58,483 nucleotides of DNA from Candidatus Bathyarchaeota archaeon (GTDB taxonomy: Archaea; Thermoproteota; Bathyarchaeia; 40CM-2-53-6; DTGE01): contig JAGTRC010000010.1 in NCBI GenBank assembly GCA_018396725.1, forward strand, positions 281-58,763, in the 5' to 3' direction. This document shows, piece by piece, positions 52,829 through 58,483 of the stretch (the first letter of the stretch is position 1; the number at the start of each line of letters is the position of its first letter). Under the pieces are notes generated by a model, which did not search any database, had not been told where the DNA came from, and worked only from the letters and a program-made list of their open reading frames with translations. Both the position numbers and the translations under genes were made by a program.

Positions 52829-53232
52829 AAGTATAATACTTTATCCTCAACTATTTAAAACGTTGCGTTCACCCCCACCATCAAAATGAGAAGCCCGCTA
52901 TGTACGTAGACGCCGGATCCCCTTAAATACCAGATGGGGCCTTTTAGGAGGGATGCAAGCCTGAGAGGTCTATATCCCAGGATGCCTAGATGGAATCGAA
53001 GAGACGGGATAGATACCTCTTGTCCCCTCAGCACCCCCTCAACCTAATCTCCATGCCCCATCGACATTACCTTAATGGATTTTCATCTACCCCACCATCG
53101 AACCCGGGGTTAGTAAGCGGCTTTAGCCGTCGATCCCCTCACGATAACTTCTGCTGTCCCTAGCCCGCTTCGCCGAGGATAACCATCATTCAAATCATAT
53201 CCATCCCGAGGGTCTGTGGGGAAGCTTGGAAG
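52829..53232. other. 404-base intergenic region carrying a vapB relic
   Basis: Contains the ATPase promoter (52845-52865), the vapB relic at about 52925-53005 (listed separately), and otherwise no recognised gene. The stretch 53050-53200 has no long open frame. Confidence 0.4.
52925..53005 (-). pseudogene. Relic of a vapB 3' end
   Basis: On the minus strand the sequence TCTCTTCGATTCCATC... is shared nearly base for base with the end of vapB at 50347-50586 (codons for FDSIEVSSEVDFSDPH), followed by similar, drifted bases over about 80 positions. It has no intact frame. Identified by alignment by eye. Confidence 0.5.
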
Positions 53233-53283
53233 GTGGTCCACCGCGATAAGTTTATATTCTTAGCTTTAACTTTTGACGATAAA

Positions 53284-53538
53284 TTGGAGAAAATTATTAA
53301 AGTTGGAAAAAAAGGCGTGATAGTCTTACCTAAGAAGGTTAGGGAGGAGGCTGGGGTCCGCGAAGGGGGATCCATCAGGGTGAAGACCACTCCAGCTGGG
53401 GTGTTGCTCATCCCAAGGTTCGAGAGCCCGGCTAAGGAACTTTCAAACCTGCCCGTAAATCGACCCGCCAAGCCAACCATCGAAGTCCTGAGAGGGCTCA
53501 GGGGCGAGGTGCATAGGGAGCTGAAAGTTGAAGGCTAG
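53284..53538 (+). CDS. vapB: VapB AbrB-type antitoxin (orphaned)
   Basis: 84 residues from TTG 53284: EKIIKVGKKGVIVLPKKVREEAGVREGGSIRVKTTPAGVLLIPR is an intact AbrB domain; the tail carries PAKPTIEVLRGLRGEVHRELKVEG. An upstream GTG (53233) is in frame, but an AT-rich TATA-like stretch (about 53247-53275) lies between them, so the shorter form is preferred. Its vapC is broken by a 20-base duplication, so the antitoxin now seems to lack a working partner here. Confidence 0.72.
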   Translation: MEKIIKVGKKGVIVLPKKVREEAGVREGGSIRVKTTPAGVLLIPRFESPAKELSNLPVNRPAKPTIEVLRGLRGEVHRELKVEG

Positions 53539-53720
53539 CTCTCCCATCTACCTCGACAGCAACATTTTCCTCAAGACAGCAACATTTTCCTCAACGTAAT
53601 ATATGGGGAGCCCCCCTCAACGAGGCCTCCGGAAGGCTCCTTGAAAAAGTAGAGCTGGGAGAGCTCCAAGCCTTAACCTCGGCCGTCACGATCCTAGAGG
53701 TCAAGCTAGTCATGGCTAGG
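53528..53720 (+). pseudogene. vapC: vapC disrupted by a 20-base tandem duplication
   Basis: The frame starts at TTG overlapping the antitoxin stop and reads LKASSPIYLDSNIFLK, a clear PIN start. A perfect 20-base duplication (53555-53594) then shifts frame and brings a stop (TAA) within ten codons. Deleting one copy restores SPIYLDSNIFLNVIYGEP. A later frame change is needed to read LTSAVTILEVKLVMARLG. No C-terminal acid motif (SxDxxF-type) is found downstream. The toxin is inactive as written. Confidence 0.7.
53555..53594 (+). repeat. Perfect 20-base tandem duplication inside vapC
   Basis: GACAGCAACATTTTCCTCAA occurs twice in immediate succession (53555-53574, 53575-53594). Because 20 is not a multiple of three it frameshifts the toxin gene. 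Confidence 0.9.
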
Positions 53721-54097
53721 CTTGGCCGCCTCCTTCTCCACGGGGAAACATAGCCTTTTATATATTGTAAAAGATCATCTTAACTTAAGGATTCATTAAT
53801 CATACATTCACTTCTTGGATAAATCAACGCTAGTTAGGAGGGATTGGATACTTCAAAAGTCTAATGGGATATTGTGGGCGCAAAGCCGAAATAGTTGAGT
53901 CTGTTCTTCCATAATAAGCCTGTGATAAAAGAGGGGAGGGCCCGAAATTTTAGATTTAAGAGGGAAGACACCGCTAAAAATTAAACATATATAACAATAA
54001 GGTAATAGATATGGAAAGATGCAAAGAAGGAGCCGATAGCGTGTGATGCCCGTTATGATTAGTTGTTTAAAAGTATTTTATGGAGGCCCGCAGAGTA
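53721..54097. other. Intergenic region before the propeller gene
   Basis: AT-rich, no gene recognised. GTTTAAAAGTATTTT at 54064-54078 is the probable promoter of the propeller gene. The rest carries short frames only. Confidence 0.45.
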
Positions 54098-55669
54098 GTG
54101 AAGAATAAAGCTTTGATTTCAGCATCTTGCATAACTTTGATTGTTTTAGCTTTAGCTTCGAAGACGTTTCCGACCGAAGGTGCCTCTTGTGAATATTGGA
54201 AAATCCCCGGACTCGGTGAGCCCTACGATGTAACCGTGGATGAATATGGTGAATCTGGCAGAGTATGGTTTACGGAGCATAGTTCAGGGGAGTTAGGGAT
54301 GTTTGACCCCGGAGATGGGACGTTCAAGGAATATCTCATTTCCAATTTCGCTCAACTCCAAGGAGTATCCTACGGCGGTGGGAACATATGGTATGTGGAT
54401 GGCCTCCGATCCAAGGCAGGCTATACGAAGGCTACTATTAAATCTACTATTAAATCGCCGACCGCTTTCACTGAGTTTCAACTTCCTGAAGGTTCAAAGC
54501 CGACGGACATAGTGCCCTACAACTCGACAATTGTTTGGATCTCATTGCTGGGGGACAGATCCATAGCGTTCCTAAACATATCTGATGCTATAAGACCTTC
54601 TTTGACCGTATTTGGCTTGCCGGAGCGGGATGGGTTGAAGCCTGTCCCCGGCTCAATTATATTCGTAGAGGGATCTGGATGCTGGTATACGGATAGTGGC
54701 AGAGGCGTAATCGGGCAGATACCGCTCTACTCGAATAAGACCTTCATAGAGGACCTTGGACTTATCAGGGAATGGACCCTAACGAAAGGAAGGCAGCCGT
54801 GCGACTTGGCCGCTGACGCCTATGGCAGAATATGGTTTACAGATCCGACCAACGGCCTTATAGGAGTTCTTAATCCCGTCACCAATGAGGTTGTGGAGTT
54901 CGAGGTCCCTGGCTTTGATGCCAGACCATATGGGATAACGATTGATGATTCGAATAATATCTGGTTCACAGATAAATTAAGGAGCTCGCTTTGGAGATAC
55001 AGCCAGGAAAGCAGGACCTTCACGGAGTTTAAGCTCCAAAGCAAGACACCGCTGTATTTGACTACTGGTAGGGATGGAATCTCGATCTGGATAGTCGATT
55101 TTGACGGCAACCTTCTGATAAGATTTAATCCCACAGTAGTTAGAACTACCGTCTATGTAACTGGTTTATCCCAAGCCTTGCCTACAGGCTCTTATGTTAC
55201 ACGGTTTATTTCTAGAGATATCGATGCTGAAAAGCTTATCCTTAATACGGAGTCTAAGACCCCATTTACCTCCATGGAATCGGGCATCTCAACCTCCCAT
55301 GACATCACAGAGACTGTGAGCATAGTTAGAACATCTATCCTCCACACGGAGACGAAGACGGAGACCGTGGTCTTCACAGTGAATTCGACGACCACGGCCA
55401 TTACCACAGTTGTGGGATCCACCGTCACGGGGGGTACGACGACCATTATGATGACGGAGACCTATACGAGCTATATAACGACCATTAATAGAACGATAGT
55501 TTTCACCAGTATTTTAACCGCATGGAACGCTACAGCCCAGGCGATCCCGTGGGGGAACTCGCTCCATATAGGCTTAGGCCTGGCCTTTGGAGGCCTAATA
55601 TTGGCCCTAGCCGCGAGGTATAGGTCCAGGTGGAGGGGACCAGTGCGCGTATGCTCCCCCGAGGCCTGA
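54098..55669 (+). CDS. Secreted beta-propeller protein (Vgb/NHL-like) with Thr-rich stalk and C-terminal anchor
   Basis: About 523 residues. The GTG at 54098 follows GGAGG and a TATA-like GTTTAAAAG; an in-frame ATG six codons upstream (54080) is too close to that box to be the start. Signal sequence (NKALISASCITLIVLALASKTF) then virginiamycin-B-lyase-like repeats: ...VWFTEHSSGELGMFDPGDGTFKEY, IWFTDPTNGLIGVLNPVTNEVVEFEVPG, IWFTDKLRSSLWRYSQ. Residues about 400-480 are a Thr-rich stalk (ETKTETVVFTVNSTTT). The C-terminus, AIPWGNSLHIGLGLAFGGLILALAARYRSRW, is a transmembrane helix and basic tail. Function is unknown; its end faces an archaeosortase-like gene. Confidence 0.75.
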   Translation: MKNKALISASCITLIVLALASKTFPTEGASCEYWKIPGLGEPYDVTVDEYGESGRVWFTEHSSGELGMFDPGDGTFKEYLISNFAQLQGVSYGGGNIWYVDGLRSKAGYTKATIKSTIKSPTAFTEFQLPEGSKPTDIVPYNSTIVWISLLGDRSIAFLNISDAIRPSLTVFGLPERDGLKPVPGSIIFVEGSGCWYTDSGRGVIGQIPLYSNKTFIEDLGLIREWTLTKGRQPCDLAADAYGRIWFTDPTNGLIGVLNPVTNEVVEFEVPGFDARPYGITIDDSNNIWFTDKLRSSLWRYSQESRTFTEFKLQSKTPLYLTTGRDGISIWIVDFDGNLLIRFNPTVVRTTVYVTGLSQALPTGSYVTRFISRDIDAEKLILNTESKTPFTSMESGISTSHDITETVSIVRTSILHTETKTETVVFTVNSTTTAITTVVGSTVTGGTTTIMMTETYTSYITTINRTIVFTSILTAWNATAQAIPWGNSLHIGLGLAFGGLILALAARYRSRWRGPVRVCSPEA

Positions 55670-55866
55670 AAAAGAGGACCTTACGCTGGACTTAACTACC
55701 AACATAGTGTATAAATAATAATGGGGTGGATGCTCGCGATTTCAATCAGTCTTAACCATTTTCCTCCTCTAATGTGGGGGCCTCGATGGTGGGTAGAGGC
55801 GGTGGATGTATCGTATCCTTGGTTGATCCAGCCTCCTTTACCTGCGGGATCGCCACCCTTCAAGTC

Positions 55867-56433
55867 CTATCGGGGTTTCTCCCTCTCCGTGGCTGTGTTG
55901 CCGGTTTTACGGCCCTTGAGCTTATTTGCGGCCTCCACCATGAATTCGCCTATCTCAGGTATGTAATGGTTCGCCGCCAGGAGGAATAGGGCTACGCTTA
56001 CCACGCTCAGGATCGTCCCGAAGGGTTCGTGGGCTAGGCTCCAGGGGAGGATCCCGGCGTAGAGGAGCCAGAGCTCCAATACTATGCGGATGACGTTGGC
56101 CACGTAGACTGCTAGGGAGACCACGGCTAGGGCCTTCAGCTTAACCGTCCATTTAACCCTGGGTAATGGCAGTATCACGCCGGCGAAGACCGCTATGACC
56201 TGGATGCCGGTGCACTCCTTCACTATCTCCACCTGGTTGAGGAAGACCCTCCCATCGATTATCCGGACCACGCCGGGGAACCTTAAAGCCCTGAGGATGA
56301 AAGCTGAATTGACGGCCGTAACCAGCTTCAGATAGAAGTACTCCGGTATGTAATATATGCCCAAGGCTATCCCTATGAATGATAGGATGTACAGCGATAT
56401 CCTGAGCAGGGTTCTATGCGAGGAATTCACCAT
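55867..56433 (-). CDS. Exosortase/archaeosortase-family membrane protease
   Basis: About 188 residues (the frame opens 27 codons earlier, but ATG 56433 lies beside GGAGGGG and starts just before the first helix). Family catalytic residues are visible: Cys in EIVKECTGIQVIAVFAG, Arg in YVANVIRIVLELWLL, and His in LAHEPFG. Archaeosortases cut C-terminal signals (for example PGF- or PEF-type) and transfer the protein to a lipid or cell-wall partner. The subfamily is unclear. Nearby surface proteins at 54098-55669 and 45952-49323 end in transmembrane helices plus basic tails and may be clients; that is inference. Confidence 0.72.
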   Translation of the reverse strand: MVNSSHRTLLRISLYILSFIGIALGIYYIPEYFYLKLVTAVNSAFILRALRFPGVVRIIDGRVFLNQVEIVKECTGIQVIAVFAGVILPLPRVKWTVKLKALAVVSLAVYVANVIRIVLELWLLYAGILPWSLAHEPFGTILSVVSVALFLLAANHYIPEIGEFMVEAANKLKGRKTGNTATEREKPR

Positions 56434-56514
56434 GGCCCCTCCATGCAGCTTTCCGGCAGGCAGGTTCCTGATGTATGGGTATCCTCGGATCCCTGTATTA
56501 ATGTTTGTAACCAT

Positions 56515-56816
56515 GGGCGCTTTAAACGTCGGGTTTTGACCCTAAAGTATGCCTGGGTCCATTTCCCCCTTCCTCCCAGGTTTTCTGATAGACCCTGATG
56601 GGGCGGAACCCCATAGGCCCTGATTCCCTGATCCAGTATTTTTCATTCCTTATATGGTTCCCTTATCTATGTTGAGAACAAGGGAAACGATTAGGAGTAG
56701 CGGGGCGGGCGTCCCTAAGCGCTAAACCGTATACTCCAGTAACGACCGTGAGAACTGTGGTAGGGTCCAGCCCCCTGTGAGGTCATGACCGAAAGGGAGG
56801 CCTCCTTACTGTTTAT
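56515..56816. other. 302-base intergenic region
   Basis: Contains the archaeosortase-like gene's upstream region and the end of the MNT gene. GGTCATGACC (about 56779-56788) is a perfect 10-base palindrome. No gene, tRNA or structured RNA was recognised. Confidence 0.4.
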
Positions 56817-57164
56817 CTACTCCTTCCTGAAGAGTACTTTGCCCTTTCTCAGTATCTCCTCGATGAACGGGTTTTTCCCCTTCATCTCATCGAACTCTTC
56901 GGGGGTATAGCCCAGCGGCTCCACGGGTATGCCGAACCTGTTAAGCTTCATCAAGGCCTTTATCCTGTCTAGGAATCCTTCCTTGAAATCCGCGACGACT
57001 ATAAGGTCCACGTCAGATCCCTCGTTTATATCGCCTTCGCCGAATGATCCAAACAGGATCACGAGTCTCGGATCCAGTCGTTTGACGACCTCCCTTACGT
57101 AGCTTTCTATCTTCTCATAGACCTCTCCACTTCTCTCAATATCGATTCTGCGTAGGATGCGCAT
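56817..57164 (-). CDS. MNT-type nucleotidyltransferase (HEPN-MNT toxin-antitoxin partner)
   Basis: 115 residues. The nucleotidyltransferase motif reads LVILFGSFGEGDINEGSDVDLIVVADF (GS..G...SDVDL, metal Asp pair). Such minimal nucleotidyltransferases pair with HEPN proteins; in some systems they AMPylate the HEPN toxin and neutralise it. The gene start overlaps the HEPN gene by 58 bases, unusual but common for this pair. GTG or ATG alternatives further down are possible. Confidence 0.82.
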   Translation of the reverse strand: MRILRRIDIERSGEVYEKIESYVREVVKRLDPRLVILFGSFGEGDINEGSDVDLIVVADFKEGFLDRIKALMKLNRFGIPVEPLGYTPEEFDEMKGKNPFIEEILRKGKVLFRKE

Positions 57165-57508
57165 CTCTCCGCTATGCCCCTCGTATAATACTTGTATGCT
57201 GGGCCTTTAGGATAAAGGTTAGGGTGCCTCGAACCGATGTAGTGCCTATCTAGTTCTACGCCCTCCTCGTTGAAACGTTTAAAGTTCGCGGAGAGACTCG
57301 AGGATTCCTCGAGCAGCTCCACGACCGAGTGGGTTATCAGGGCTCTATAACCCTTCGAGTAGAGGAAGCCCTTCAAGGCCTTCTCAGCCGACTGCTGGGA
57401 GAAGAAGGCGCAGGCATAGTAGTTTCCATCCCTTAGACAGTCCCGGGCGGTCTTAAGGTCCGCCTTAGCCTGGTCGAGCCACCTCTCCCCCTCCTCTAGA
57501 TTACCCAA
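57107..57508 (-). CDS. HEPN-domain protein (HEPN-MNT toxin partner)
   Basis: 133 residues, helical. Features: WLDQAKADLKTARDCLRDGNYYACAFFSQQSAEKALKGFLYSKG and the SRHPNLYP segment, the R-x(4-6)-H-like or RH(P)xx region of HEPN RNases; the exact catalytic spacing is not certain. First gene of the pair, in front of the MNT partner. Together they form a plausible toxin-antitoxin or defence unit. Confidence 0.8.
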   Translation of the reverse strand: MGNLEEGERWLDQAKADLKTARDCLRDGNYYACAFFSQQSAEKALKGFLYSKGYRALITHSVVELLEESSSLSANFKRFNEEGVELDRHYIGSRHPNLYPKGPAYKYYTRGIAERCASYAESILREVERSMRR

Positions 57509-57645
57509 AATCTACCCATTTCAGCCCATTACCATTACACTCGATTTTAGCTTTACGGTAAAGCCTTAATGTACTGGTTCCATGTCGCGAGGTTCCTCGC
57601 CAAAGTCCACTGGAAGATTTTTGGAGGCGGAAGAGGGGCATCGAA

Positions 57646-57668
57646 GCCTCTAGACGCTCCTTAGAGGC
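57646..57668. repeat. Hairpin just after the deoxyhypusine synthase stop
   Basis: GCCTCTA (57646-57652) pairs with TAGAGGC (57662-57668), a seven-pair stem with a nine-base loop, ending at the first base after the coding end on the minus strand. It may be a 3' end structure; no T-run follows immediately. Confidence 0.4.
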
Positions 57669-58483
57669 TAGAGCCTTGATATGAGCGAGCATACCATTAT
57701 TGGGAGGATCAGTGAGGCATCGCCTTCGATCATAACCGTGTCCGCTCTCCGGTTTATCTTGCCCCAGGAGACCGCCTCCCTCGGCCTCGCGCCTGATAGG
57801 CTTCCATCCCACTCCTCGCCGGTGGAGACGTAGACCGCGTAGTCCAGCCCCTCTTTGAATTGGTTCCACCAGAGCGTGTGATGCTTCGAGATCCCGCCGC
57901 CCACTATCAGCGCACCCGTCTTCTCCGCTGTAAATACGGTGTCGCTGAGCTCACCTGAATCCTTCAAGAGGTTAATCTTTAAATCGTGGGTTTGCGAGAA
58001 GAGCCAGAGCTGATAGCCCACCGCCCCATCGGTTATGCCTGGCACGTAGACCGGTATGTCGTTTCTAGTTGCCCAGTATAGGATGGAGTCCTCGTTGCAT
58101 ATGCGCTTCCCGATCTCACGGCATAGCTGGCTTGTGGAGAGCTCCCTGAAGCCCTCATCCCATAGGGTTTGGAGGAGCCCCTGCATCTTCTCCTCGATTA
58201 ATATCCCATAGCTCTCGTTTGGGACGAGAACGTTCCCTAGACGGTTTATCCCTTTACCATGGAGTTCGGCGTCGTCCATGAGGAATGAGCCCTTGTAATA
58301 GTTCTTCCAGCATCTGGCGATGTCGTGGTCGAGGGCTCCGCAGGTCGTGATCACTACGTCGAAGAGCTTCCGCTTCACCAGCTCCCTCAAGACGCCCCTC
58401 GCCCCGGTGGCCACGAGGTTCCCTGTGAAGGAGAGGAACTTCACGCATTCGCCGTCCCTGATCATCCTCTCCAGGATGTCGAC
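57668..58483 (-). CDS. dhs: Deoxyhypusine synthase, 5' end cut by window
   Basis: At least 271 codons; the frame continues through the window end (VDILERMIRDGECVKFLSFTG), so the start is missing. Conserved segments: FDVVITTCGALDHDIARCWK, DDAELHGKGINRLGNVLVP, LIVGGGISKHHTLWWNQFKEGLDYAVYVSTGEEWDGSLSGARPREAVSWGKI; the Lys in SKHHT is the active-site lysine. It transfers the butylamine of spermidine to a lysine of initiation factor aIF5A, the first step of hypusine formation, an archaeal/eukaryal trait. Confidence 0.93.
   Translation of the reverse strand, partial: VDILERMIRDGECVKFLSFTGNLVATGARGVLRELVKRKLFDVVITTCGALDHDIARCWKNYYKGSFLMDDAELHGKGINRLGNVLVPNESYGILIEEKMQGLLQTLWDEGFRELSTSQLCREIGKRICNEDSILYWATRNDIPVYVPGITDGAVGYQLWLFSQTHDLKINLLKDSGELSDTVFTAEKTGALIVGGGISKHHTLWWNQFKEGLDYAVYVSTGEEWDGSLSGARPREAVSWGKINRRADTVMIEGDASLILPIMVCSLISRL

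Noticed and set aside
57501-57869. 122-codon minus-strand frame overlapping deoxyhypusine synthase
   Set aside because: Shadow of the synthase in another frame; no domain.

Overview
The window is archaeal. It carries an A1Ao-type ATP synthase with subunits A, B, C, D, E, F, H, I and K, deoxyhypusine synthase, an archaeosortase-family enzyme, AbrB/PIN (VapBC) and HEPN-MNT toxin-antitoxin pairs, and many start sites with a TATA-like box 25-40 bases upstream. Many starts are GTG or TTG, and arginine is mostly AGG/AGA. Together with a split Nuo/Mrp-like membrane complex this suggests a thermophilic or anaerobic Thermoproteota-type lineage, perhaps Bathyarchaeia. The lineage is an inference; there is no rRNA gene to settle it.

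1-18.7 kb is a carbohydrate or polyol uptake and breakdown island. A Tat-type, TP-linker-anchored binding protein (5725-7470) is divergent from two permeases, a DUF2160 membrane protein and two ABC ATPases. This is the gene set of the bacterial GlpSTPQV-type glycerol importer. Around it lie a COG4091 dehydrogenase (cut by the window start), a B12-binding radical SAM protein, a zinc polyol/alcohol dehydrogenase, a class II and a class I aldolase, two different FGGY sugar kinases, a 2-hydroxyacid dehydrogenase and an aldo/keto-reductase-like barrel. A plausible scheme is import, oxidation to a ketose, phosphorylation, then aldol cleavage to triose phosphate.

18.7-25 kb is mixed: an Mrp/NBP35 Fe-S carrier, a GNAT acetyltransferase, a VapBC pair, a decayed transposase-like tail broken by a 149-base insertion, a PfkB kinase, an HDAC-family amidohydrolase and an ECF transporter S component.

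25-42 kb is bioenergetic. A minus-strand operon encodes NuoA, C, H, two NuoJ-like pieces, NuoK, NuoL and two further antiporter-like subunits. It has no NuoB, NuoD or NuoI, and NuoC has no ordinary start codon. The ATP synthase follows in two convergent operons: I-K on plus, F-H-E-A-B-D-C on minus.

42-46 kb holds an MFS transporter, CutA, a pyruvate-kinase-C-terminal-like protein, another VapBC pair, and superoxide reductase followed by an unlisted 52-residue rubredoxin.

46-57.5 kb is accessory: a 1123-residue secreted M6-type metalloprotease with a CFI-box C-terminus; a cluster of intact and decaying vapBC loci (one vapC broken by a perfect 20-base tandem duplication, one fused vapB-vapC relic, one vapB relic); a DUF234-type ATPase; and a beta-propeller surface protein facing an archaeosortase-like gene. 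A HEPN-MNT pair follows. The window ends in deoxyhypusine synthase, cut at its 5' end. I found no tRNA, rRNA or CRISPR array.
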